Part shown: positions 1-27,721 of the stretch, in pieces | Layout: every line of letters starts with the position of its first letter | How positions within the stretch are numbered: the first letter of the stretch is position 1 | Assembly (NCBI GenBank): GCA_012295275.1 | Contig: CM022665.1 | Location: 20,557,650-20,621,649 of the forward strand | Direction of reading: 5' to 3' | Source of the DNA: Chrysomallon squamiferum | Taxonomy: Eukaryota; Mollusca; Gastropoda; Neomphalida; Peltospiridae | DNA length: 64,000 bases | Made by a program: the position numbers and the translations under genes | The notes under the pieces: model-generated | Seen by the model: only the letters and a program-made list of their open reading frames with translations | Databases searched by the model: none | Told to the model about the DNA's origin: nothing

Positions 1-142
1 TACAGTAATCTTTTTATCTATCTGTTTATGTCTCTGTATGGCCCTGTCTGTCTAACTTTATATCTGTAACTATTTGTCAGTTAATCGTTCTCTTTTTCTG
101 TGTGTCGATCTGTCTGCCTGCTTTTAAATAAATATATCTATT

Positions 143-165
143 TATAAGCCTTTCTTTCTACCTGC

Positions 166-231
<66 letters not shown>

Positions 232-301
232 GTCTGTGTCTGTCTGTCTATCTATCTATCTATCTGTCTGTCTATCTATCTATCTATATATATATATATA
301 T
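143..301. repeat. (TATC)n/(TCTG)n/(TA)n microsatellite
   Basis: Near-perfect tetranucleotide runs of TCTA with TCTG interruptions, ending in a short TA run. No coding signal. Confidence 0.95.
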
Positions 302-404
302 ATTTATATCAGTGGCGGGTGCATATACACAATAGGTAGAAATCACAAGGTAACTGTTAGACAGAAAACTACAGAGCGATAGAGGTAGTGACAGCGAGAG
401 AGAG

Positions 405-600
405 AAGAAGATAGGTAGATACACATACATACATAGAGACAGACAGATATATAGATAAACAGATGGATAGGTAGACAGGTAGATAAATAGATAGACATGT
501 AGACTAATAGAGAGATAGAGGTAGATAGATAGATAAATAGATAGACATGTAGACTAATAGAGAGATAGAGGTAGATAGATAGATAAATAGAAGGAAAAAG
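405..600. repeat. GATA-rich tract with an exact 50-bp tandem duplication
   Basis: The blocks beginning at 491 and 541 are identical over 50 bases and both contain the core gacatgtagactaatagag. They are flanked by GATA and GA simple sequence. Short open frames through this tract are low-complexity and not genes. Confidence 0.85.
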
Positions 601-1176
601 ATAAAGAGATAAAAAGAGAGTAAGAGAGAGAGATAGACAGAGGGGAATAGATTGAAAGAAAAATGGACAGACTGAATTTTAAGGAGGAAGAGAGAAAAAA
701 GAAGAGACAGAGAGAGATAGTCTGCAATATATTAGTAATAAATGTATACGGCTCACAAGCAATAAATACTGTATACAAAGCAAACATTTACCTCATCACT
801 GACACGCAGATTAAAATCACATTGTCTTAATACAGTCAATTTCGTTATCTCTTCGTTTGTTTTCCTGACTCGACGTCAGCGACACCTGGTTACCGCCAAA
901 CAAAGGCCTCTGCTTTCATAACTTCATTACGGCAGGAACGATCTAATATTAATACAACACGACTCGTTAATTAACTCAGGGTTGATCTCAGGTCGGCGAT
1001 CACAATGAACACTGGCTCGAACGTTTCTCTCACGTTGACTTTCTGATACTTGGACGTTTCGTGAGAAAAAACAAAAAACAACTTGTAGTTATTTTTCATT
1101 ACAGAGCTTCAAGAGGCTGCCAGTACGTTCATGGGTGGGTTTTTACTTTATATACACTCTGAGTGAGTTTACAAGT

Positions 1177-1690
1177 TCAGTGCGTATGTGTGTATATATG
1201 TGTTTGAGACTGAATGTATGTATGTATGTGTAAATGTAAGTATGAATTATATTTGTGCATATATATGTATGTGTGTATGTATGTGCGCATTATATGTGTG
1301 TGTATGTATGTATGTATGTATGTGTGTATGTATGCACGTACGTATGTATTTGTGTATGTGTTCATATATACACACACACACACACAAATACGTACGTGCA
1401 TACGTACAAACACACATATTTATATATACATACACACACACGCATATATATATATATATATATATATACAGACACACACAAATACATAGGTACGTGCATA
1501 CTTACACACATATACATAAACGCACACATACATACATAGACATGTACGTACCTATGTATGTGAGTCTACGTGTGCATGTACGTATACAATATATATGTAA
1601 ATACATGTAGTTGTATTTATGTATTTGTATATATGTGTATGTATGTGTGTATGTCTATGTATATATAAATATATATAAGTTATGTGTGAA
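1177..1690. repeat. mixed TG/ATGT then CA/ACAT/TA microsatellite block
   Basis: A TG-rich half (about 1177-1370) is followed by a CA-rich half (about 1371-1540) and then TG-rich DNA again. Because TG and CA are complementary the block can fold back on itself. All apparent reading frames here are Tyr/Cys/Val or Thr/His simple-sequence peptides. Confidence 0.9.
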
Positions 1691-2010
1691 TATGCATACC
1701 TACATTCTCTAAACTATTTACAGATTGTGGTATAACACAAACAATACGGTTGTTAAATTTCTGATATGGTCAATATATCGAACAGTGCTGGAGACAGCTG
1801 CGTGTAACATGAATGTAGAGTCAATATTTATTCACGAGACAACTTCTTTTTGTCAAACACGTGCTAAAAGTTAGCGGTGGCTGGAATATATCGAGATATG
1901 GATCGCTCCTGGTCAGTGTGTGGTTTAGTCTCTGATAAAACACGATGTCTGTAGAAGATGATGTCATATTAAAACTATTTCTACAAGATATTCAAATCAC
2001 TGAATCTGTA

Positions 2011-2225
2011 AACTGGAGATAAATCGTGAACACAGGTTTTGTATTCGTCGTGCGATGGTAGAAGAGGCAATATGTTATGTCACACTGGAGATAAATCGTG
2101 AACACAGGTTTTGTATTCGTCGTGCGATGGTAGAAGAGGCAAGTTTATTAAATGTTATGTCACACTGGAGATAAATCGTGAATGGAGAGGTTTTGTATTC
2201 GTCATGCAGCGGTAGAGGCGGCTAG
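2011..2225. repeat. triplicated 70-80 bp unit upstream of the kinase gene
   Basis: Three copies of a unit starting actggagataaatcgtgaac begin near 2011, 2084 and 2165. The first two are almost identical through gttttgtattcgtcgtgcg; the third is diverged. It lies about 500 bp upstream of the first recognised coding exon of the HUNK-like gene. It may be promoter or 5'-untranslated DNA, but nothing proves a function. Confidence 0.85.
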
Positions 2226-2758
2226 TTTTATAATATGTGATATCAAACTGGTAGAACATGCTACTTTAAATTCACGTCATATTTTCACTGAAGATGAAAT
2301 ACCTGTCATATTGTATGGATGAAATGTGATACATTTTAATCTGCTAATGAAAACATCCTATTGTGAAGTGCTCCTATCTTAGTCAACATCCGCTGATAAT
2401 TCAAGAACGAGTGTGTGAACAGAGACGAGATATCTGTTAGTATGTTAATATCACATACCGTGGTTTCCGTATTTGCTTACAGAACATACCTGGAGTATTA
2501 ATACACGTCGTATTAATATTATATAGTTTATTCCGTACGTTTTCTTTCTTTCTTTCTTTCATTTTATTTTATTTTATTTTTTTTCCCAGTGATAAATTAC
2601 TATGATGTAAAGAAATGCAAAGACGCCGGGATTAAAATGTTTTCAGAGAGATCTGTTTGTCAGTTACATTTTTTTTTTCACTTATCACAGGTTTGGTGGA
2701 CAGATACTCCAGAAACCCGATCCCCGCCCTTTCCCGGGATTCGGGACCATACTCCGAT

Positions 2759-18016
<15,258 letters not shown>

Positions 18017-18264
18017 GATGACTTCTTACTAATAATTTACATGTTATGACTCTGATTTCCGATATATTTCAAAAATGGAGAGTCTATCCGTCCAGGAGAA
18101 TGATAATTTTTATCCGCGTTTTCAAATGATCAAGTTCTGCTCAAAATCCACTTATCTCCTCAAATTAATAAGAATTACGTATTTCCATAAATTTAATTGA
18201 AAAAACTAATTATCAGTGATGTCTATCATAGATGTATGCAAAGTTGTATATTTTAGATAGCTAC

Positions 18265-18300
<36 letters not shown>

Positions 18301-18425
18301 GACCTCTGCATGCCTGTTTTTGAAAAATCATTAATAATATTAACGACGGCAGCGAAACAGTGTGATATTCTGAACATTATAATTGACAAATTTTTTGCAC
18401 GGTTTTATTTAAAAGCTTTCTTAAC

Positions 18426-18474
<49 letters not shown>

Positions 18475-18600
18475 ATGTTTCAACAAAACAAAAATTGACA
18501 GTGTTTTTTTATTTATTTATTTATTTATTATCATCATCAAATGTTTCAAAACTTTATAATTTTAAAACATTTATTGTCAGGGACTTTTCATTTTATTCTA

Positions 18601-18667
<67 letters not shown>

Positions 18668-18736
18668 GTATTAAAATTTTCCGTATTAACAAAATAAAAA
18701 AATCATTAGATTTTTATTGACTGATATGGCACGTGC

Positions 18737-18742
18737 AATAAA
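18737..18742 (+). promoter_or_regulatory. candidate HUNK polyadenylation signal
   Basis: An AATAAA about 720 nt past the stop codon; another lies near 18985. Choice between them cannot be made from sequence. The 3' flank also holds (CT)n at 18268-18298 and ATT runs at 18427-18472 and 18604-18665. Confidence 0.35.
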
Positions 18743-19029
18743 GCAGTATTGGATTTTTTTCCGAAGATGTAGACTTGAGCACGTTGTGGTGCTATCTGTG
18801 ATAAACAACCTATGTGATACAAACAAAATAAATTATATAGAGTCTATTATATACATGTACATTGCTTACAGAAATTACTGAACACCTTATTGTTAATATC
18901 CAAATATTTTCAGTTATATGAAAATGGAATAAAAAATTGTATATTTATTGAAGAAAAAGTGCAATTTTATTTCTATCCTCACTCAATAAAGTATTGTCTT
19001 TACTCAACAATGGGTTTGTTGTGTTCTTC

Positions 19030-19637
19030 TTTTTTTTTTTTTTTTTTTTCTTTCTTTCTTTCTTTCTTTCTTTTTTTTTTTTTTTTTTTTTTTAAAATTT
19101 ATAAATAATATATTTAACTATAAATTTCTGCATATGATGCCTGTGTGCGAATGATTATTAGCTGTTATTATCACCATGTTCTTCTTTTATTTTTTATTAA
19201 TTAATTAATTTATTTTATCAGTTTTTAAATTGTTTTCATATCTCTTTCCTTCTTCTTGTTCTCTTTCTTCTTCTTCGTCGTCGTCTTATTGTTGCTATTA
19301 TTTATTTCTACTGCTGCTGCTGCTGTTGTTGCTATAGTTTTAGCGAGTGACCAGTCCATTTTTTGTTTATTTATTTATTTATTATTAATATTTTTTAAGC
19401 CAGTCCAAATACAGATACATTTTGTTATCCTCTGTTACTATTTCTTGCTGCTTTAAGGTACTCTCGACTGCTCGAAAAGTCTGTAGTCAAAAGTGCATGC
19501 TACATCCACAATGCTGTTAACTTACAAATGTCTGATCTGCCTGTCTTTCCACCTGTCTGTCTTTCTCTTTCATACTCTACATATCTGTCTGTCAATCTGC
19601 TTACCTACCTACCTATCTATCCATCTATATGGATATA

Positions 19638-19705
<68 letters not shown>

Positions 19706-19791
19706 TAAATACATTTTTTCTTCCTGTTACAGTTTGTGTATGTATGGTCAATACAATGTAAAGTGACCGGTCAGTCCAAGAATGAAAATAA

Positions 19792-19827
<36 letters not shown>

Positions 19828-19972
19828 TGTATGTTTCTCTATGTTTGTGTGTCGGGGGTGAATTTGTGTGTTGGAGTTTGTGTATGTGTTTCTGTATGTC
19901 TATGTATGTTTGCATACGTGAAATAATTTTAAAAATCGATTAGAAAATGTAGTTATTTATTATTAATTTCTT

Positions 19973-20005
<33 letters not shown>

Positions 20006-20010
20006 CTTGT
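19030..20010. repeat. intergenic simple-sequence cluster
   Basis: Poly-T/TTTC (19030-19093), TTC/GTC/GCT triplets (19250-19335), TG dinucleotide (19637-19705), TATG tetranucleotide (19797-19835) and poly-T (19976-20005). Nothing coding was recognised. Confidence 0.88.
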
Positions 20011-20174
20011 CTTAATGCTCTCTCTTTTATAGACCAGTTCTATATTTAGTACACTGATTATGTAAAATGTTTAGACAGGTATGTTCTTAAAAGTACTCTC
20101 TATCCAACGATATTATTTTAATATAAGTATCAACAGTAAATATAAGCTGAGAATCCTTTAAAAGAAAATTCTTA

Positions 20175-20356
20175 GGACCGGAAGTGTTCCGTATTTGGGA
20201 ATTTTCTGATTTTGGAATATAAGAATCAAAGTCTATATATGAATTTCATTTATGTTTCATATACAACTTAAACAAATAATCTGCAGGATTTCTTTTAATA
20301 TAATATTTTCTTTTAAATAATTTTGTGCATAAAATAAAGATTGTGTTTGAATTCTA
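20175..20356 (+). mobile_element. dispersed repeat copy A (DNA-transposon-like)
   Basis: Shares an ordered set of short blocks with 24955-25192: aatttcatttatgtttcata / aattccatatatatttcata, then tttgtgcataaaataaagat / tttatgcacaaaataaatat, with similar spacing. Its left side has gaagtgttccgtatttggga and gattttggaatat. I recall similar blocks in dispersed repeats of other animals but cannot name the family reliably. Confidence 0.55.
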
Positions 20357-20479
20357 GTAAATATCAGATATTATTTTTAATTAGGATTTTAAATGGATAT
20401 ACAAATCTCAGTTCTTTGTATTACTTGTTATGGTTAATAGAGCAAGCATTGAATTGATTTTGTATAACTATGTCAGAAT

Positions 20480-21160
20480 GCCGTTGTATGCACGAGAGAG
20501 AGTTGGTGTATATGTGTGTTAGTAACAATATGAGTATTTGTATATCTACGATAAAAAAAAAGAATTTATCTGTCGATGACTTCTGAAGAGTATGGGTATG
20601 TAAGCGAATGTGAAAGAAAGAGTCGGTGTATATGTGTGTGTGTTTGTGGAAGAAAGAGGGGTAAGTGTGTATGTGTGTTGGAGAAAGTGGGCATGCATCC
20701 AAATGTAAAAATAGGAGTGTGTCTATACTGTGTATATCCGGGTAAAAGAGAGTAGATGTATGTGTGTATGCATCAAAGAGAGAACAGATATATACATCTG
20801 TGTGTGAAAGAGAGTGAATCTGCGAGAGAGTGGGTGCGTATGCGAATATTAAAGGAGGAGTGGATATGTACTTGTCTTAGTGCGTGCGAAAGAGAGTGGA
20901 TGTATGTCCATGTGCATCACACAGAGAATACGTGTATGAAAAAGAGTGTGTATGAGAGAGAGTGGGTACGTATGTTTATGGATTAGAGAGAATGTGTGTA
21001 TGTGTATGTGTGATATGTTTATGGATTAGAGAGAATGTGTGTATGTGTATGTGCGTTAGAGAGTGGGTATGTGTTTGTATACCTATGTATATGCGTGCGG
21101 AAGAGAGCGGATGTATGTGTTTGTGCATGAGAGAGAGAGAATAGGTATATACATCAAATA
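20480..21160. repeat. degenerate GAGA/TGTG minisatellite
   Basis: Loose array of units combining gagagagtgg and tatgtgtgtgt-like strings. Frames through it give Cys/Val/Arg simple peptides and are not supported as genes. Confidence 0.7.
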
Positions 21161-21239
21161 TTATGGTTTATTTATCATTTAGGCTGACTCCTCTAAATTT
21201 ATTCATAGTATAGGACAGGAAATGCACTTATAAAGTATT

Positions 21240-21546
21240 GCATTATACTAAATATACATATACATTTTTGTTTATTTATTTTATTTTATTTTATTTGTAT
21301 ATAACAGACAAATAAATAAAATGAAATAAAATAAAATAAAATAAAATAAATAATTTACAAGTATTTAACTGTCAAATATTTTGAACAAAATTTTGGTAGG
21401 GTGTATTTGTATGTCTGAATGGGTGTTGGTGTGCGTGCGTGCATGTGTGTGATTGTATGTCTGAGTGTGTGTGTGTGTGTGTACGTGTGTGTGTGTTTGT
21501 GTATATGTTTGCATGTGTATACATGTGCTGTTTATATGTGTGTATA

Positions 21547-21607
<61 letters not shown>

Positions 21608-21612
21608 AGAAA
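21240..21612. repeat. (TTTTA)n, (AAATA)n and long (TG)n tracts
   Basis: Complementary pentanucleotide runs at about 21275-21297 and 21315-21352, then TG-rich DNA ending in a nearly pure TG run (21551-21606). The two pentanucleotide runs are inverse complements and can pair. Confidence 0.85.
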
Positions 21613-22389
21613 GCTGTGGTTTTATTAAATCATGAAAAAAAAATGATGAAGTTGAAATTTTCACGAGAATAATCCTAAGTAAATAACAACAACAACATTG
21701 ACGGCTACGACGACATGACAGTGCATACAATAGTAGTAATAGTAACAACAAATATAGTACAACTAATATTGCTACTACTACTACTACTAAAAGTAACAGG
21801 TGAAGCCCTGACCACGCAGATCCTTCGCAGCCTCGAATAATGGGGTTTGGAAGTTGATATTCGAGGGTAAAGATATGATTGTGAATCAAACATGGCTGGG
21901 ATATTTAGAGGTGTACTAGTAAGAATGTAATATGAAAAACGGGTATGGACAAACGTTACTGGATGAAGTGGGTACAGTCGAAGAATGCCCAAATGCTCAC
22001 GAAAACTGATTATAACAAATTAATTAATATTATTAGGGGTGTTGTTAAAACAAACCTGCATGTTGTATTGCTTTGTGCAAATTTCATTAAATATTTATTC
22101 ATTCTTTCTGTGGCATCGCCTGCTGTAAGCAAGACTTCAGGTTAAACTGAATTATTTAATATTTTATTTAATCAGTCTCATGCGGTATGCTGCTGTACCT
22201 TGATTAAATCTATTATTGAATTTCAGATGACTGTAGCCTACTGTTAGACTACATACAAGAACTCTTTATGTATTTATTAATTTGTAAAATACATAAATAA
22301 AAAATATATTTATAAATTTTATTACACAAAAGTTGGTGTTGTGAGAAAATACTGTACTACTACTACTACTTGTTTTTCACAAAATATTC

Positions 22390-22662
22390 GGTTAAACCAC
22401 TGGCTTTCATACGCGACCCCTTATGAGCAACTCAATATGACCGATGACCCCCTTTATAATTTGTTCAGTAATATCAAGGGTTACCATATTTTCAACAACT
22501 AAAGACAATACAAAAGGTTTCTATATTCACTATGACGGGTCCCAAACCTATCTACACGTTTCTATTTATTCCTCCTTCCAAGTCAAGTTGAAAAAAACTA
22601 AAACATACCCCTCGCTTAAGAACGATCTTGCGACCCCCAGGTTGAAAACCTATGGGTTAAAC
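22390..22662. mobile_element. hAT-type MITE with 8-bp target duplication
   Basis: A 257-bp element (22398-22654) flanked by the identical 8-mer ggttaaac at 22390-22397 and 22655-22662. The left end begins cactggctttcatacgcgac; the right end reverse-complemented begins cataggttttcaacctgggg. Both contain the CA.TGG.TTTCA plus GCGACCCC pattern typical of hAT termini. The 8-bp duplication is the hAT signature. It has no transposase; an open frame starting near 22444 and crossing the right terminus is accidental. Confidence 0.85.
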
Positions 22663-24819
22663 GAATTCTCAATGTGCACAACTTATCAGTTATTTCCTTT
22701 GAATTATTTCCCAAACTGGATCCCTTTTCCAAAATATCTGATCGTACACACCGGGCAGGGGAAAAGGGATATTAAATTATTCATTTTACAGATGTTTTCA
22801 GCTTCATTTGATACAACCCTCATCTGCATAGTTTGTGTGGTTTGTGTAGCTAAATATCAGTTACAGTGAAAACTTGATTAATTTTTCCCAAGTCAAATGT
22901 AGTTCAGTAAAGAACTTAAAAAACATCTGGACATAAATTAAAAATAGAAAACATATACGACTTGTATGTTATTTTCCACTTATGGCTGGAAAATCAGTAA
23001 CTTAGCAGTAAATCCTGATTCAGTGTTTACAATCACATTTCGATTCATACAGCACATATCAACATTATGTAATTAGTTCGCAGAATGGGGTATTGATTTA
23101 CCCTTTTGATTATCAAAATCCACATCGACCAATAATTCTAACTATAATACTGGCGATCTGCTTCGTGTTCCTTTTTTTTTTTTTTTTTTTTTTTAAATGT
23201 TGCTGTATTTCAATGTTAATGCTATGGCCATTTTGTTCATCAAAATAATAATAATTTTAACACACACACACACACAAGCATACAGTGTGATCATATTTTT
23301 ATTGTATGGCTGCCTGATGTAACTAAATTACTTGACGATTTAAATTCTAGTTTCTGCTGATCTTTTGTAAAAAAAATTTTAGTCTGTGTAAATGAATGGT
23401 TAAAGTTTAAACTGTCAAATATATTACTTCTTAATTTCTGAGATTAAATAAATATCAAAATGGAATAAAATATATAAAGAAACAATGAAATAATAATGAT
23501 AGTAAAAGTAATAATCATAATATTAACAATAATAGCAGTAATAATAACAACAGTGATAATCATAATAGCAATAGTAATAATAGTAGTAGCAGTAGAAACA
23601 GCAGCAACATAATTTTTACATAAATTATTTTTCTTACCAAGTACAAATTTACTTTTGTCTTAATTTAACAGAGTACTTTAGAGAGATTACATTAAAAAAA
23701 GAATAAAGAAAAAAAAAAAAGAGAGAAAAAAAGAGAGAATTAAAACTATCTAAAAATGAAAAATAAAATATTTATTTCTTGATATTGTAACAAAAGTGTC
23801 AGAAACATAACAATATTTAATATACAAATAATAAATATTTAAAAAGAATCATACATTTGTGCAGTAATATGTAAATATTTTCCCACAATCCTTGTAAAAT
23901 ACCAAATAACCAATAATGAAAAATTAAAAAATGTAATAATTAAATCATTCTGGAATACAAAAATAATTAGGTGATGGTAATATACCATAAAAGTATGTTA
24001 ATTGTTAGCCCAGTAAATCTGACTAAAATGTTTAATATCAGATTTTATCAGTTTAAAATACTAAAAGAAAAAAATATTTTATCAGGTTTACTGATAAAAA
24101 ACATCTATGCATAAAATATTCTATCTTCTATTTCATGTTCCTGGTGTCATAAATACTAAATGAAGAAAAATGTAAACAAAATAGCTACATTTAACCACAA
24201 ATAACTATTTCAAAATACAACTTTTAATTTGTTCCTTTTCTCAATGGCACCTGGGCCCAACTCCTTGATTGTATGCCCCAAAGACTCAAGTATAAGGCCT
24301 GGTACTGAGAAATATTATGAGAAAGGAAGATATTTTGAACATATAAACACAGATGAAACATAAAATAAACACTTTATTCGATTTAAATATAAATCAGCAA
24401 ATTTATTTAGTTATTTTCTCTGATTGGATGCAACCCCCTTTGCATGCCACCACCTTTTCTGACAGAGAAACTGTGACTTTAAAACACTTTGATATTTATT
24501 TATAGCAAATGTGTGAAAACTATGCATCTGCATTTGTATAATTTTTGTTTCAACAGGTTCAAATGATCTATGAAAAACAGCATACTCCCAACACACCTTT
24601 CATTAAAAAATATAAACATACATTCAAAAACCATATTTACAATATACTATAAATATGAAGAAAAAAAATTGTCGAATTATCCACACTCTTACACAAATTA
24701 AAACCAAATATTTTCTGAGCTTTCTTTCTTCAGATGAAAGTGTTGTGCTAAATCTTCCTAGATGCAAGCAATTTGATAATTTGTAATTTAATTTAAATAA
24801 AATATCACAGAAACCAGTG
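22663..24819. other. AT-rich intergenic DNA downstream of YRDC
   Basis: No gene recognised. Contains poly-T (23173-23194), degenerate AAT/AGT triplets (23485-23615) and A-rich stretches. On the minus strand an AATAAA (plus-strand tttatt at 24373-24378), about 440 nt past the YRDC stop, is a possible poly(A) signal. Confidence 0.6.
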
Positions 24820-27306
24820 CTATCTCATGTTCAGATCATCTGCAGTTTCTTCCAGTTTATGTTGTTTTAGTTTGTTCACTGTGTTTTCGTAAGCACTGAA
24901 AAATAAATAACAAAACATGATTAAAAACAAATATTTCCACATATATGAAAAATCATTACAGGTTTCAGATTTTAAGGTGATAGCTTGAGAATATGGATCT
25001 AAATCTAAATAAGAATTCCATATATATTTCATATACAGCTAATACAATAAATATCTAAGATGTTTTAAATACTTTTATGCACAAAATAAATATTTTGTAT
25101 CCTAAATAATTAAAAAACTGTAAGATATCACCATTTCTGCTACTCAGAAAGCAAATTTGGATTTCAGAATTTTGGGTAAGGGATCATCTCAACAAATAAG
25201 ATTATTAGAATAAAATACGCTGTGATTCCTCAGTATTATATACAAATCCATGAATATTAACTACTAGCAAAAATAGGTTTATGAAAATAAATATAAAACA
25301 AGCTTCTAAATATATTTCTTCAACAAATAAAAAAAAAAATAAATAAATAAATAAAAAAAAAAATAAAAAAAAAAAAAAAAAAAAAAAAAACACTATTAAG
25401 TTTTAAACAAATGCACAATAGTACTAAATATTTAGAAAAAAAAAAAAAATATTTTATTTTTAATCTTTATACATTCATCAAAGAGATATTAGATTATTAC
25501 CATTTCATCTATCATGACAACACATACCTTCCTTTTCTGATAATTCTGAACCTTCCTGGAACTGAGAGATCAACAACAGTAGAACCAAGTCTTTGTTTTT
25601 CAGATTTTGGCAGCATGCCACCATCAAAAATCAAATCTAACTTTGGCCACAGATCTTGAAATTCCTGAAACAAGGGAGATAACAATGCATATAAAATGAA
25701 ATATATACAAACAACTTGATGTTGTAAAATGTTATACATATGTTACTCATGGAAAACACTGACTTGATGTAATATGTTACTTGCATATGACATACCTGAC
25801 TGATGTAATGTATTTAAAAAAAGCAGTGATGTAATATTTACCTTTATGTGACACACTATTAATATTTTAATATTTACCTTTATATGGCATGCAAGTAATA
25901 CCTGTAATATTTATCTGTATGTGACATACAAGTAATATTTACCTTTATGTGACATTTAACTATGATATAAACATTATAAGTAATATTGTAATATTTACCT
26001 GTACTGATAATGTACTGGGAGTGTTACTCATGTTTGCACTTGTCAAAACAAGAGGTTCACCGCAGGACAAGGCACAAGCACGCACAAACGTGTGATCAGG
26101 AATGCGGATACCAACTAGACCAACATCTGGGTTCAGATCTGGATTTAGCTCCTCACTTCTTTTCATTACCACAGTAACTGGTCCAGGCAGCAAATCTAAT
26201 AACAGACTCCTTGATACCGTTACCTGACTCCATCTAAAAACAGAAAATATTCTTAATTTGCTTAAAAATGCCTTTAGAGGATTGTAATTAATTTTCTACC
26301 AGTGGTTATAGTGAATGTTAAATGGTTATTTTGACATATTTATCACAAAAGCTTTGTTATGTTTTCATTATTATTATTATTATTCTAAATTAGCACTAAA
26401 AATATGGGATTTTTTAAATGCAATGTTACACACCTGATTACTGAGGCTGCTGAAGGAATGCAAATATGGAAAACATTAATAGATGGAAGGCAAGCACATA
26501 TCAACATATAGACAGTCACATGCAGATAATCACCTGTACACATCCTGAATGCGTCCCACACAAACAGCAATCGGCTTGGACAAATCTCGACTTTTTATGT
26601 CATATATGCGATTGATAGCATCCTTGCTCTGAGCAAGACCAGCAATACCATAGATAGTGTCTGTCGGCACAGCAATCACATTACCTCCCTTTAAACTATT
26701 CACTGCTTCAGCCAGTTTAGAAACAAAACCTGAAACATTATCATTTGAAAATAAGAACACAGAGAATGAATTAGGCTGTAAATAAAACTAAAATTAAACT
26801 TTAAAGCATATAAATAATTATACAAATTTTAAATTAAAATAATAATTAATTTATCATCTATAAAACATTTATGTTTGAATGAGTGTTATGAATATGATTA
26901 CAGGAGTGCATAAGACGTGACAACCTTATAGTTATAAACAATAAGTTCAAACGTTGTAGAAGATTATCAAGATAAAGAAAAAAAACAACAAATGATTGAT
27001 TGATATCTCGTATTTATAAAAAAAATAAAAATAAAAATAAAAATAAATCAAATAGGCAGCATTTTATATCAGTTTTACATCATTTAATTACTCTATATAC
27101 TCTCAAATATAATTCTTATTTTTAAAACATACAAGAAAATTGTTACAACAATTACCATTACTTTCCTGCCCATTCACTTCGCCGCATTCTTGATGAAGTG
27201 GGATTATTTTACCGCGACTCATCTTGGCGGCGACAGAAAATGTATATGAATATTTTGAAGTGAATGCAAACGTACTAAGATGTTTATAAGCTGCATTCCA
27301 ATTCAT
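24820..27306 (-). CDS. YRDC: YRDC, threonylcarbamoyl-AMP synthase
   Basis: Coding exons in transcript order: 27306-27156, 26729-26534, 26233-25999, 25664-25528 and 24895-24820 (795 nt, 264 aa; human YRDC 279). All junctions are GT-AG and in phase. The Sua5/YciO/YrdC family makes threonylcarbamoyl-AMP from threonine, bicarbonate and ATP, the first step of t6A37 in ANN-decoding tRNAs. Visible hallmarks: GGNVIAVPTDTIYGIAGLA, the KxR..SKPIAVCVGR segment, LLPGPVTVVM, VGIRIPDH, LTSANMSN (SxN motif), EFQDLWPKLDLIFDGG and GSTVVDLSVPG. The N-terminus offers two starts, M1 at 27306 in poor context and M29 at 27222 in good context; residues between lack acidic residues and look like a weak mitochondrial presequence. 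Transcribed divergently from CDK5RAP1. Confidence 0.94.
24955..25192 (+). mobile_element. dispersed repeat copy B (DNA-transposon-like), YRDC intron 4
   Basis: Counterpart of 20175-20356 with the same block order. Its right end keeps aatttggatttcagaatttt, similar to the left-end strings of copy A, suggesting related termini. Old and diverged; no ORF. Confidence 0.5.
25325..25391. repeat. A-rich tract in YRDC intron 4
   Basis: Poly-A with interspersed T, about 140 nt downstream (in transcript sense) of the exon 4 donor. Confidence 0.85.
25838..26000 (-). repeat. array of copies of the YRDC exon 3 donor
   Basis: On the minus strand the real donor reads cag|gtaaatatt with the exon ending at 25999. 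Copies of this junction lie at 25943, 25878 and 25842, with a mutated one near 25914. Two intervals are 36 bp, and the intervening DNA repeats attacttgtatgtcacata-like sequence. Confidence 0.8.
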
Positions 27307-27721
27307 CGAGTTCAGTATTTCAGTTTTCACATATCACTGACATAAGTTACAATTTCTTCACGTTGCATCAGTGGCCGCAGACATCTTGAATCCAAAACGA
27401 GTTTTTTCTAAACATTATAAAATATGTATTATAAACTGAAAACGTTCTTTTATATTAATTCCTTCTCTGACATTATATTCTTTTAATTCAAATTATCATT
27501 GCTAAGTTGAATGTATTAAATTTTGAAATTAGTTTAATAAAAAGATGTAGTTTGTAATTTTATAGGTTTTTTTTTTTTTTTTTTTTTAGGTTTTTTTTTT
27601 ATTATTATTATTATTCTTAATCCGCTATATAATTGAGTTAATATTTTGTTAAACTTCCAAAAGTTAATGTGAAGGCTATCGTCTGTTTTTAAGACGGATA
27701 AAACGTTTAGAAGCAGACGAA
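27307..27721. promoter_or_regulatory. divergent promoter region between YRDC and CDK5RAP1
   Basis: Only 415 bp separate the outermost start codons of two oppositely transcribed genes, so both promoters must lie here or overlap the 5' leaders. The segment contains poly-T (27568-27599) and a short ATT run. No TATA box stands out in either direction. A shared bidirectional promoter is inferred from spacing. Confidence 0.7.

Noticed and set aside
1177-1610. Overlapping open frames on both strands (up to 140 codons)
   Set aside because: They translate TG/CA/TA microsatellites into Tyr-Val-Cys or His-Thr repeats; no splice or homology support.
20756-21144. Plus-strand frames rich in Cys, Arg and Glu
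   Set aside because: They follow GAGA/TGTG simple sequence; no splice sites or family resemblance.
22444-22869. 141-codon open frame
   Set aside because: It starts inside the hAT MITE and runs out through its right terminus; not transposase-like.
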